Below are positions 22,316 to 32,394 of a stretch of DNA of 64,000 nucleotides, in pieces. The notes beneath the pieces are model-generated. The model made no database searches. It saw only the letters and a program-made list of their open reading frames with translations, and had not been told where the DNA came from. The stretch spans positions 512,103,565-512,167,564 of the forward strand of contig NC_053390.1 in the NCBI RefSeq assembly GCF_905171765.1, in the 5' to 3' direction. Source of the DNA: Bufo bufo. Its lineage: Eukaryota; Chordata; Amphibia; Anura; Bufonidae. Numbering within the stretch: the first letter of the stretch is position 1; the number at the start of each line of letters is the position of its first letter. A program made the translations under genes and the position numbers.

Positions 22316-22581
22316 CCACCTCCGGACCGCCTAACGCAGGATCGCGTTCCGGAGGTGGCAGCGCTGCGCAGAGTCACGCATATACGCGTCATCTCGCGAG
22401 ACGCGAGATTTCGCTCAAAGCCGGCCCGCGCATGCGCATCGCGGGCCGGCAAAAGTTAAAGAAGAAGTTCGTCACCAGCCTGCCAGCAATGATCATTGGC
22501 TGGCAGGCTGGCGATTTTTAAAAAATCCAATCACAAGCCATATAACAGATCATATTAGTAAATATGATCTGTTATATGGCT
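22316..22581. repeat. Serial hairpins at left end, copy 3
   Basis: Hairpins at 22316-22358 (terminus), 22420-22450 (arms GCCGGCCCGCG), 22475-22511 (arms CCAGCCTGCCAGC) and 22536-22581 (arms AGCCATATAACAGATCATATT). The second and fourth differ completely in sequence from those of copy 1 at the same positions, yet remain self-complementary. Confidence 0.8.
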
Positions 22582-23266
22582 TCTCTGCTTCTCTGCTGGT
22601 CCTTTTCGTCGGTTGGATCTAGCAGAGAAGCAGACTGAACTGTGAGTAGCACCAAACACTTCACTGTAGCCCCTGATCACCCCCCTGCACCCCAATTAAC
22701 CCTTTGATCACCCCTTTGATCGCCCCTGTCAATCACTAGTGAAAGACAAAAAGTGATCAGTGTAAACTGTCACTTTTTTTTTTCACTAGTATTGGCTGTT
22801 AGGTTTTAGGGATAGTTTAGGCCCCTTGGTTAGGTAGTTAGCGTCAGTTAGCGCCCACCCCACCGCACCGCAGTCACTTTTATTCGCTGATTAGCGTATC
22901 GCTAATCAGCATTTGTACTTTTATAGTATCTGTAAGTGATCAAAACTGATCACGGTCAGATCTATAATAGTATTAGTGTCACCTTAGCTCGCCCTCCACT
23001 CAAAACGCAGTGTTTGCCCGATCAGGCCTGATCGGTCGCCCACACGTGCGTTCACCCACGCCCGCCCCACCGCAGTGACAAAAAAATATTTTTTTTTGAT
23101 CACTGCACATTCACTTTACACGCACTGCGGCGATAAAAAAATCAGTTTTGATATTTTTTATCAACCGCAGCAGCCTCCGGTACTTCGCTAGCCTCCCCTT
23201 TGTAAGACAGGTTTGCTTTTTTTCTTGGGTAGTCTCAGGGAATACCCCTAAATTTAGTAGTCCAAA

Positions 23267-25031
23267 ATGTCAAACAGGGGGTATTCTTCTGAAGAGGCCT
23301 ACAGGATTCTGACCCAGTCGGATGAGGAGTGGGAACCCTCATCTGACGAATCTAGCGGGTCAGAATATGAACCTGTGGAAAGCAGTGGCTCTCTGACCCA
23401 AAGTTCGGACGAGGAGGTGGAGGTCCCTGGCAGCACCAGGCGTACCCGGCCCCATGTCGCTAGACCACAGGTTGTGCAGGATCCGCTTCAAGAGCAGCAG
23501 AGTGGGGCTGTCGCTGCCGGATCACGTGGTGAGGCATACACCAGCAGCGCAGCCCTTCCTGGACCTAGTACCAGCACTGCCGTACAAAATGGTGAAGTAG
23601 CGAGCACCAGAAGGGCAGTTGAAGCTGGTACGGTGGCACGTGCAATAGTTACCCCGTCGCAGCCACCGCACAGACAGGCCCGTAGACCCCCTAGAGTCCC
23701 TGAGGTGCTGGCAAATCCTGATTGGCAGTCACCAACTTCAGCCGCACCATTAGTTCCCCCTTTCACCGCCCAGTCTGGAGTTCGGGTTGAGACGGCTCAA
23801 ATCGGTTCGGCCCTGGGATTTTTTGAGCTGTTCTTGACTGCGGAGCTCTTGGACTTAGTCGTGGCAGAGACAAACCGGTATGCCACACAATTTATAACCG
23901 CAAACCCGGGAAGCTATTATGCCCAGCCTTTCCGGTGGAAACCAGTCCAAGTTTCCGAACTTAAAATTTTTCTGGGCCTTCTCCTCAACATGGGCCTGAC
24001 AAAAAAGCATGAATTGCGGTCATATTGGTCAACGCACCCGATTCATCACATGCCCATGTTCTCTGCTGCTATGTCCAGGACACGATTTGAGACCATCCTG
24101 CGTTTTCTGCATTTTAGCGACAACACCACCTCCCGTCCCAGAGGCCACCCTGCTTTTGACCGGCTCCACAAAATTCGGCCCCTCATAGACCATTTCAACC
24201 AGAAATTTGCAGATTTGTATACCCCTGAGCAAAACATCTGCGTAGACGAGTCCCTAATACATTTTACCGGGCGCCTTGGCTTCAAACAATACATCCCAAG
24301 CAAGCGTGCCCGGTATGGGGTCAAATTGTATAAGCTCTGTGAAAGGGCCACAGGCTATACCCACAAATTTCGGATCTATGAGGGAAAAGATCAGACCCTG
24401 GAGCCGGTCGGTTGCCCTGACTACCTGGGGAGCAGTGGGAAGACAGTCTGGGACTTGGTGTCACCCTTATTCGGCAAGGGGTACCATCTTTATGTGGACA
24501 ATTTCTACACAAGTGTGGCCCTCTTTAGGCATTTGTTTCTAGAACGGATTTGCGCCTGTGGCACCGCGCGAACTAGTCGCGTGGGCTTCCCCCAACGGCT
24601 TGTAACCACCCGTCTTGCAAGGGGGCTGCCTTGTGTAACGAAGAACTGCTCGCGGTGAAATGGAGAGACAAGCGTGACGTTTACATGCTCTCCTCCATTC
24701 ACGCAGACACGACAATCCAAATTGAGCGAGCAACCCGTGTCATTGAAAAGCCCCTCTGTGTCCACGACTATATTGCGCTCATGGGAGGGGTGGACTTCAA
24801 TGACCAGATGTTGTCTCCGTATTTAGTTTCCCGCAGAACCAGACGCTGGTATAAGAAGGTGTCTGTATATTTAATTCAATTGGCGCTGTATAATAGTTTT
24901 GTTCTCTACAGTAAGGCTGGGAGAACACGATCTTTCCTCAAATTCCAGGAAGAGATGACTGTGCTGACCACCCTGCCCTATGCTATGGAGAGTGTTTCCG
25001 GAAGTACCACACACAGGTACACCTAGCATAG
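23267..25031 (+). pseudogene. piggyBac transposase, frameshifted and C-terminally deleted
   Basis: Reads as a DDD piggyBac transposase. The acidic N-terminus (residues about 10-55) is rich in Ser, Asp and Glu, followed by a low-complexity linker and the transposase core from about residue 180. Catalytic Asp motifs are ICVDESL (near 24240), YVDNFYTS (near 24495) and GGVDFNDQM (near 24790), in the expected order and spacing. A one-base shift near 24635-24650 moves the last third, from ELLAVKW on, into another frame. The Cys-rich zinc-binding tail of the family is largely missing: only its final CFRKYHT-type piece survives at 24993-25031, in a third frame, which implies a deletion near 24990. 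The start follows an A-rich leader and gives the expected acidic N-terminus. This would mobilise TTAA-flanked elements such as copies 1 and 2 if intact. Confidence 0.9.
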
Positions 25032-25850
25032 GGATTGCATCTCACAGGACAGGCACACAGGGCTATTAGGGCCCTTTTACTCTCAGCTGCTGCAAACCTC
25101 TCCTTTCACCTGGGATAAAGTGCATAACGTACTTTGCCACATCTTTGGGCGATTTGCGCTTTGCACATTGTCCCATGGGGAAGGAGAGGTTTGTTCTATA
25201 AAGGTAAAAAAAACTAAACAAAAAAAAAATTACTGGTAAGTAAAAAAAGTTTAAAAAGTTTTAAAAAAGTTAATATGTTCTGTTCTAAAGTTAATAAAGT
25301 TATTGCTTTGCGGCCTGGTTTTTTCTTTTCTTTTTTTTTTTTTTTACCTTTCAGGTGGACCAACCGATCGACTAGCTGCAGCACTGATGTGCATTCTGAC
25401 AGAAGCATTGCGTCGGTGTATGCGGCGCTGCAAGACGAGATTTCTCCTCTGCAGTAAAAGATACGTTTGCCGAGGCATATGAGCTGAGGAGGTGGCGGTG
25501 TTCATATACTTTGGCAAACACTTTGTATATATAAAAAAAAAAATCCCGGCAATGATTTATTCATCCACATCGATTGATGTGAATGGAGAAATTGGGTTTG
25601 CCAGGGCATACGAGCTAAGTGGGTATGGATGTTGGGCGGAGCTCCTATGTCCTGGCAGACGCCTTTCCCCTCCTTTTTTTTTTTTGGCAGAGATTTTTTT
25701 ATCCACATTGATCGATGTGAATGAAGAAATCTGTGCCGTTCATTTTTTTCTTTCAGCCCAGAGGCTGAACAGAAAAAAAAAATCTCATTACCCGTATGCT
25801 CAATATAAGGAGAATAGCAGAAACTCCTAATGCTGGGCATACATGTAATG
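25032..25850. other. piggyBac copy 3 downstream spacer
   Basis: Non-coding part of copy 3 with poly-T and poly-A tracts (25200-25350) and a diverged pair of segments around 25565-25590 and 25700-25730 containing ATCGATGTGAATG-like text. No gene is supported. Confidence 0.5.
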
Positions 25851-26446
25851 ATTGTGGAGACCCTCAAATGCCAGGGCAGTACAAACACCCCACAAATAAC
25901 ACCATTTTGGAAAGAAGACACCCCAAGGTATTCGCTGAGGGGCATATTGAGTCCATGAAAGATTGAAATTTTTGTCCCAAGTTAGCGGAAAGGGAGACTT
26001 TGTGAGAACAAAATCAAAAAAATCTATTTCCGCTAACTTGTGGCAAAAATTTTTTTTTTCTATGAACTCGCCATGCCCCTCATTGAATACCTTGTGGTGT
26101 CTTCTTTCCAAAATGGGGTCACATGTGGGGTATTTATACTGCCCTGGCATTTTAGGGGCCCCAAAGCGTGAGAAGAAGTCTGGTATCCAAATGTCTAAAA
26201 ATGCCCTCCTAAAAGGAATTTGGGCACCTTTGCCCACCTAGGCTGCAAAAAAGTGTCACACATCTGGTATCTCTGTATTCAGGGGAAGTTGAGGAATGTG
26301 TTTTGGGGTGTCTTTTTACATATACCCATGCTGGGTGAGATAAATATCTTGGTCAAATGCCAACTTTGTATAAAAAAATGGGAAAAGTTGTCTTTTGCCA
26401 AGATATTTCTCTCACCCAGCATGGGTATATGTAAAATGACACCCCA
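25850..26446. repeat. Alternating inverted modules, copy 3, left of L1
   Basis: The same modules as in the other copies, ending at the L1 insertion point inside ATGTAAAATGACACCCCA. The uninterrupted version of this junction can be read in copy 2 at about 15000-15025. Confidence 0.7.
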
Positions 26447-26571
26447 CTTCCGGTTCCGGCGCGCACATGTGAGGACGTGAGGTGGAGGAGCTCCGCATAC
26501 CCTGCTACATATCGGGGGCTTACCGGGATCGGAAGCAAGATCGGTGTCTCTAAATGTGAGTTGGGAGACAC

Positions 26572-27675
26572 ATGGACAAATACCTAATACGTACCGGCCC
26601 CCCGCAGACGAACTCTCCACTTCCGAAGCGGCACTCAGCGCAGCCGCGACTGGACAAGATGGCGGAGGGTAAGCGGAGAAATACCCGCTCCTCCTCACAG
26701 CCCCCTTTGCTATCCGAGGCAGACAACTCTGGGGGAGAAACACCTCCACACTCGCAGCAGATGCTGCAGCTTCAGGAATTAGAGCTCCCCAGTAAAGAGA
26801 TAGCGATGGCGGTAGCGCAGATACTGGCTCCAGACATTAAGGCCACGCTGGAATCTACTATTGCGGGGACAATGAAGCAACTGCAGCAAGACATTGCGCA
26901 GAATTCATCCCATATACGGGAACTGGAACAAAGAACAGGAGTCCTGGAAGATGAATTAAATAGAACCCAGACACAAGTTAGAGAAATAGTACGCATTAAC
27001 CAGGCTCTGCAAGACAAAGTAGAAGATCTGGAGAACCGTTCTAGGAGGAGCAATATTCGTATTATAGGTCTCCCTGAGGACATTCCAACACATCAATTGG
27101 CGCGATTCTGCTCCTCAGAACTCCCTAGGGCGATGGGCTTTGAAATGCCACTCACGGTTGAAAGAGCTCATAGAATAGGCCCCCCCAGAGAACCGCGCCT
27201 TGAGGGCCAAGCTTCCAGACCGAGACCTGTTATAGCCAAGTTTCTTAATTATGCAGATAAGGAAGCTATTATGCTGAAATACCGACGCCTGAATCAACCC
27301 CTTAGGGAAAGGGAAAGCAAGCTTTTATTGTTTGGCGACTATTCGATGGAGGTTGCTAAAAGAAGGAGAGCCTTTTCTCAGATTTGCACACAGCTAGTGC
27401 AGAAGAAAATCCGCTTTGCACTAGTTTATCCGGCTGTCCTGCGTGTTTTCAAGCAGAATGGAGAGACAGACACGTTTTTATCACCTAGGGAAGCGACAGA
27501 GGCCTTAGAATATGGCGACTCCTCTGAAAGTCCGAGATCAGGCTCAGCGTCTAGAGGACGTTCTTCTCCCAGAGGAGGCCGGTCAAACGGCCATTTGGAT
27601 CCCAGGCCCTGTGATGCTTATCCACGTGGGTCTGGAGAAGCTGCCAGCCGAGTATCTAGTCAGGACTGGGACTGA
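26572..27675 (+). CDS. L1-A ORF1 protein
   Basis: A 367-residue RNA-binding chaperone of the L1 type. Residues 1-65 are a polar, disordered N-terminus; about 97-156 a heptad-rich coiled coil (LEQRTGVLEDEL, ALQDKVEDLENR) for trimer formation; about 157-245 an RRM-like domain beginning SRRSNIRIIGLPE and containing VERAHRIGPP; and about 246-330 the C-terminal domain with the conserved VIAKFLNYADKE and FGDYS segments. The tail is Ser/Arg/Gly-rich. The start at MDKYL is chosen because this N-terminus is common in vertebrate L1 ORF1 and lies just inside the 5' UTR. An internal Met at codon 30 in AAGATGGCGG context is an alternative start. It acts in cis with ORF2 to form the retrotransposition particle. 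Confidence 0.88.
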   Translation: MDKYLIRTGPPQTNSPLPKRHSAQPRLDKMAEGKRRNTRSSSQPPLLSEADNSGGETPPHSQQMLQLQELELPSKEIAMAVAQILAPDIKATLESTIAGTMKQLQQDIAQNSSHIRELEQRTGVLEDELNRTQTQVREIVRINQALQDKVEDLENRSRRSNIRIIGLPEDIPTHQLARFCSSELPRAMGFEMPLTVERAHRIGPPREPRLEGQASRPRPVIAKFLNYADKEAIMLKYRRLNQPLRERESKLLLFGDYSMEVAKRRRAFSQICTQLVQKKIRFALVYPAVLRVFKQNGETDTFLSPREATEALEYGDSSESPRSGSASRGRSSPRGGRSNGHLDPRPCDAYPRGSGEAASRVSSQDWD

Positions 27676-28167
27676 TCTCTGCAGCGTAAAATGGCAAAAA
27701 TTGAAAGTTGCGTTCATGAAACTTATCTGATGCCAATTTTATTGATGGTAATATGATGTTTAACTCTATAGTGACACTGTGGGGAAGTTTAATGATAGTT
27801 CTTTAAGCAGGATAGGAAAGGGTAGATAAGCAGAAGTGGAGAGAAACCTGTGCTAAATATCCATGGGTAATGGAGAGATTAGCAAGATGCGTATATGTTG
27901 GTGGGAATCTGGCGAGACAGAGTCCGCATGTACTCGCCAGTTCAGTGCGAAAAAAGAGAAGTCTAAAGTGGCCTTTGGCGGATTGTTGAAGTCTTTATAT
28001 GTAAAGCAATATGTTATTGTTATTGTTAATAGGTTGGGGGAAATGTTTTTTGCCATTGATATAGTCATGCTCCATGGAAGTTTAACACAAGCTGCATTTG
28101 AGGTTCCTGTCTGGGGGAGGCCTCCTCCGGGTGCCGCTCTCTATATATCTATACTACTACTCATTTT

Positions 28168-31100
28168 ATGAAAATAGTGTCATGGAATGTAAAAGGCCTT
28201 AGAGCCCCGCAAAAAAGATTAATGGTTCTTAAACACCTCAGGAAATTGAACGCAGATATTGCACTGCTTCAGGAGACGCACCTGGAGGAGGTTGACTTCT
28301 GGCGTATGAAACGTCTCTGGGTAGGTACTGTCCTAGGTTCACCGTCCAAAAATAAGAAAGCAGGGGTAATTGTTCTAATCCACAAAAGACTAAGCCATGA
28401 TATGGTATTGACTGAATGTGATGCAGAGGGTAGGATTATACATCTCAAAATATCCACTGCTGCAGGTCCTATGGATATATTTAATGTATATGGCCCTAAT
28501 GCTGGTCAGGCCTCCTTTTTCAGAAATTTGGAGAGCAGGATTTCGCAAGAGGCTGGGAATCAGATATTAGTCATGGGAGACCTTAACGCGGTACATAATC
28601 CAGTGGAAGATCGAAAGCAAACTCAGCCCACTCATCAGCCCATCCAGCCTACTAGACGGGGGGGATATTCCCTGGAGTCTTTTATTAAATCCACAGGCAT
28701 GGTAGATATATGGAGGTTTCTGAATCCAGTGGAAAGGGAATTCACACACTTTTCTCATGTACACCGGTCGTGGTCTAGGATTGACTATGCCCTGACCTCA
28801 TCACAACTTTCAAAAAAGGTTCTAATAGCCGAGATCACTGACATGGTGGTGTCTGACCACGCCCCGGTTTGCATTACTATTGCTGAAGCCACTCCCAGAG
28901 GTACGGATAGAGTGTGGCGCCTCCCTAGCTACCTTATGACAGATGAGGATTTTCTAGATAAATTAAAAGGCTGGTGGTGGGAGTTTTTAGATAATAATTC
29001 CAGTCATAGGGACAATTATTCTCTACTTTGGGATACAGCAAAAGCAGTAATCCGTGGGAATATTATATCTTATGCAACAGCTAGGAGGAAGAAGGTATGG
29101 CTTAAACTCCAACAAGCCACAGATGAGGTCCGCACTGCATACACCTCTTATCTAATAAGCCCCACGGATATTAACAGGGTTAAATGGGTAACAGCAAAGC
29201 ACAATTATGATCATAAATTAGAACAGCAAATTAAACTGCATATGGATTATCATTCAGCTAAACTGTTTAAATATGGCAATAAAGCAGGTAAAATGTTGGC
29301 CAACTTGATTAACACACAACGCTATAGTCCTGCCATTAGATCCATATTAGATGACGCAGGAAAGAAGCACACAAATCCGAAGGATATTGTGGAGTGCTTC
29401 CGGAAATACTTTGAGGTGCTTTATTCCAAAGATGACTACAACCAAGCGAAAGCTGAAGAACTATTAGCTAAAGTCTCTCTACCCAAACTCACGGAAGATA
29501 ATTTGAATAGCCTTAATAAACCAATCTCGATTGAAGAGGTCCAATCTACCATTAAATCTCTTAATAATGGGAAGGCACCGGGTCCAGATGGGTTCCCAGC
29601 GGAGTTTTTTAAAGCTCTTATTGTAGAAGTCTCCCCGGTCCTTCAGGATTTATTCAACTCTTGTCTACAAGGAGGGGACATTATGTCAACAGGGAAACTA
29701 GCGCACATTAAACTTATCCCCAAGCCGGGCAAGGATATTGCTCAGATGGGCTCGTATCGCCCAATCTCATTGATAAACCAGGACTTAAAAATTATGACAA
29801 AGCTAATGACAAACAGGTTAGCCGAAATCATGCCAACTTTGATAGGCCCCCATCAGGTAGGGTTTGTTAAAGGAAGGGCTTTGGTCACAAACATTAGGAC
29901 GGTTCTAACAATACAGGATTATTTGTTCCATAATCAAGACACACTTGGTTGCCCTGCTCTGCTATCTGTGGATGCGGAAAAGGCTTTCGACAATGTGAAT
30001 TGGAATTGGTTGGGAAAATCCTTGGAGGCTTTTGGTTTTCTGGGGCCTTTTCGGACGTTTCTTAATACCTTATATGATAGTCCAATGGCACAGATCCATT
30101 TGCCGGGTTTTTTGTCGGCGCCTTTCCGCCTCCACAGAGGTACGAGACAGGGATGCCCTCTGTCTCCACCTCTTTTTAATTTGGCCCTTGAACCCCTAGT
30201 TAGATTCTTGATACAATCAGACTTGTTTCAGGGGATCAGAGTAGGGACTAAAGAAGTCAAACTCACCTGTTTTGCAGATGACATACTACTCTTTCTTAAA
30301 TCCCCGGAGACAGAATTAAGAATCGTTTTAAACTCCTTGCAGTACTTTGGGGATATGACAGGTTATCGAGTTAATGTAAATAAGAGCCAATTGTTATTCT
30401 TGAAAGGTTATACCAGAGATCGTAATGCATCAATTGAGCTTCAGGATGTGGAGGTGGTCCCTCAATATCTGATATACCTGGGTATTAAAGTAGGTAGGAG
30501 TCCATTGTCTCTATATAAATTAAACTACGAGCCGTTGATTAAAAAAATAGTGGAAGAACTTGAGAAATGGTTAAATTTGCCGTTGTCACTATTTGGGAGA
30601 GCACATCTACTAAAGATGGTTAGCTTTGCTAGACTACTATATCCCATGCAGACCATTCCCCTACTCTTAAAACATGTAGATATTGCTAGGATCCAAAAAG
30701 CCTTCTCGCGCTTTCTTTGGCGTGGAAGGAGACCAAGGATTGCTTATGCGAAATTATGCCTGCTGAAATGGGAGGGTGGCTTACAAATGCCTAATATTAG
30801 AAACTATAACTTGGCATCCCTCTGGAGACATATTAAAGACTGGCTGAAGGGTACCTCAAATTTCTCCAATACCCCGTTGGAGAAGGAATTGTCCGCTCCA
30901 TGGGATTTGGGGGCTATATTACACACTAAACTTCGAGATATTCCTCTCACGCTGAAAAAATATACACTACTAAAGGATACTCTAGCTACATGGAAAGGGA
31001 TACGCAAATTATACAGATTACCTATGTATCTCTCGCCATATATGCCATTATGGACCCTTCCGGCTTTTTCAGCAGGGAGACAGTCAGTAATGTTTACACT

Positions 31101-32064
31101 ATGGAAAGAGAAAGGCATTGTATCCCTGAAGCAGCTACTTAACCCTGCAGGAAGTGAATTATTACCACGGACAACTATCCAGTCTCAGTTCCGGTTGCCT
31201 CCCTCGCACTTTCTCCCCTATAGTCAATTAAGATCGTTTTGTCAAGCTCAATCATTAAATATGGGAGATCAGGAAAGAAGAGTTTGGTTTGATTCTCTGA
31301 TGGGAAGTCAAAATTGTTCTTTGTCAGACCTGTATCGTAAAATCCAGAATACTCACTCGATTCCTCTAGAAGCAAAAGTATTCCAGAAATGGGAAAGTGA
31401 ACTTAGTGATGTGACAATAGCTCCAAAGCTAAGAGAGGGAATGGAACGTGTGAGACAGGCGACCGGTAACGAGATATGGAGGGAGATGCACTTTAGGATT
31501 TTGCACAAAGCAACGTATGCATTTGATTTATCATACAGAGATGCCCCAGCACATTATCTCAGATGGTGCCCAAAGTGCAAATTACAAAAAGCTAATCTAT
31601 TACATGGGTTGCTGGAGTGCCCCTCTCTAATCCCCCTATGGAAGGGAGTATTAGAACTCATTAAGCAGATCTGGGGAGTTGAGGTACAACTAAATCCTCT
31701 ACACTGTGTATTTCATTACATTCCTTGGGATTCTAGAGGAGAAATAACTCATTCCACGTTTGTTAAAGGTATCCACTTATTTTTATTAGCTGTTAAAAAA
31801 ACAATACTGAGACATTGGATATTTCCTTCTATCCCCACACTTGATGAAGCCATAGGAATCATGAGTCGCATCCTTTACATGGAAAAGTTGGAAGCAGAAA
31901 ACAATAAAGAAAAATCTGCGAAACTTTTCTTTGGAAAGTGGAGGAAATACATTAGCCATATTCTGACTCCTATTGAAATTCAAGAAGTAATGAAACCTTT
32001 CCGTCATACTAAATGGTACCTGGAAGAGCAGATAAAGGGGACACTAGGTAAGCTGGGGGAGTAA
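28168..32064 (+). CDS. L1-A ORF2: endonuclease-reverse transcriptase
   Basis: A 1,298-residue uninterrupted frame, full length for the L1 class. The apurinic-type endonuclease occupies about 1-235: SWNVKGL, LLQETHL (catalytic Glu), MGDLN near 136 and VSDHAP near 228. Reverse transcriptase motifs: KAPGPDGFPAEFF, SYRPISLIN, LLSVDAEKAFD (motif A Asp), GTRQGCPLSPPLF and FADDILLF (catalytic Asp pair, near 702). A Cys-His knuckle, CPKC-x-LLHGLLEC, sits near 1133. It nicks target DNA at T-rich sites and copies its RNA from the nick. Together with ORF1 it gives a complete element; nothing in the frame looks broken. Confidence 0.92.
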   Translation: MKIVSWNVKGLRAPQKRLMVLKHLRKLNADIALLQETHLEEVDFWRMKRLWVGTVLGSPSKNKKAGVIVLIHKRLSHDMVLTECDAEGRIIHLKISTAAGPMDIFNVYGPNAGQASFFRNLESRISQEAGNQILVMGDLNAVHNPVEDRKQTQPTHQPIQPTRRGGYSLESFIKSTGMVDIWRFLNPVEREFTHFSHVHRSWSRIDYALTSSQLSKKVLIAEITDMVVSDHAPVCITIAEATPRGTDRVWRLPSYLMTDEDFLDKLKGWWWEFLDNNSSHRDNYSLLWDTAKAVIRGNIISYATARRKKVWLKLQQATDEVRTAYTSYLISPTDINRVKWVTAKHNYDHKLEQQIKLHMDYHSAKLFKYGNKAGKMLANLINTQRYSPAIRSILDDAGKKHTNPKDIVECFRKYFEVLYSKDDYNQAKAEELLAKVSLPKLTEDNLNSLNKPISIEEVQSTIKSLNNGKAPGPDGFPAEFFKALIVEVSPVLQDLFNSCLQGGDIMSTGKLAHIKLIPKPGKDIAQMGSYRPISLINQDLKIMTKLMTNRLAEIMPTLIGPHQVGFVKGRALVTNIRTVLTIQDYLFHNQDTLGCPALLSVDAEKAFDNVNWNWLGKSLEAFGFLGPFRTFLNTLYDSPMAQIHLPGFLSAPFRLHRGTRQGCPLSPPLFNLALEPLVRFLIQSDLFQGIRVGTKEVKLTCFADDILLFLKSPETELRIVLNSLQYFGDMTGYRVNVNKSQLLFLKGYTRDRNASIELQDVEVVPQYLIYLGIKVGRSPLSLYKLNYEPLIKKIVEELEKWLNLPLSLFGRAHLLKMVSFARLLYPMQTIPLLLKHVDIARIQKAFSRFLWRGRRPRIAYAKLCLLKWEGGLQMPNIRNYNLASLWRHIKDWLKGTSNFSNTPLEKELSAPWDLGAILHTKLRDIPLTLKKYTLLKDTLATWKGIRKLYRLPMYLSPYMPLWTLPAFSAGRQSVMFTLWKEKGIVSLKQLLNPAGSELLPRTTIQSQFRLPPSHFLPYSQLRSFCQAQSLNMGDQERRVWFDSLMGSQNCSLSDLYRKIQNTHSIPLEAKVFQKWESELSDVTIAPKLREGMERVRQATGNEIWREMHFRILHKATYAFDLSYRDAPAHYLRWCPKCKLQKANLLHGLLECPSLIPLWKGVLELIKQIWGVEVQLNPLHCVFHYIPWDSRGEITHSTFVKGIHLFLLAVKKTILRHWIFPSIPTLDEAIGIMSRILYMEKLEAENNKEKSAKLFFGKWRKYISHILTPIEIQEVMKPFRHTKWYLEEQIKGTLGKLGE

Positions 32065-32371
32065 TATGCTTGTAGGTAATTAGACCAGGTTAAGATTGAA
32101 TACTTCCTGATTAGAGGCGGAGAAATTAAACATTGTGATGTTATTGGTGTAAGACTTCTTTTATGGAGATTTATTTTCTAGACTGACGGTTTGGCAACAA
32201 GTTGGGGTAATAAAAGGTTTGCGGGAGGGGGGGGGGGAGAAAATTTGAAAAAAGGGAAACTTGTTTGTATTATGTCTGATATGGCACCTTAATGTAAACA
32301 TGGTCGGAATGATATCATTGTATATTGAGTGTCAATATTGCCTCTGTATAATGCATATTAATGTTTCCCGA

Positions 32372-32377
32372 AATAAA
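32372..32377 (+). promoter_or_regulatory. Polyadenylation signal of L1-A
   Basis: AATAAA located about 10 bp before the A-tract (32387-32398) at the 3' end of the element, the expected spacing for a processed L1 transcript. Confidence 0.7.
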
Positions 32378-32394
32378 AGTGTTTTTAAAAAAAA

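Larger units (their letters stand above)
26447..32394 (+). mobile_element. Full-length L1-type LINE (L1-A)
   Basis: A 5.95 kb non-LTR retrotransposon with short GC-rich 5' UTR (26447-26571), ORF1, a 0.49 kb inter-ORF spacer, ORF2, a 0.33 kb 3' UTR and an A-tract. It is flanked by the 14-bp duplication aaaatgacacccca at 26433-26446 and 32395-32408. On the bottom strand the target reads ...TGTCATTTT/ACATAT, the T-rich cut typical of L1 endonuclease, with the A-tract merging into the duplication. Both frames are uninterrupted, so this copy may be recent and possibly competent. Confidence 0.9.

Noticed and set aside
23488..24765. Several antisense frames of 60-100 aa opposite the transposase.
   Set aside because: Shadows of the GC-richer transposase reading; no supporting features.
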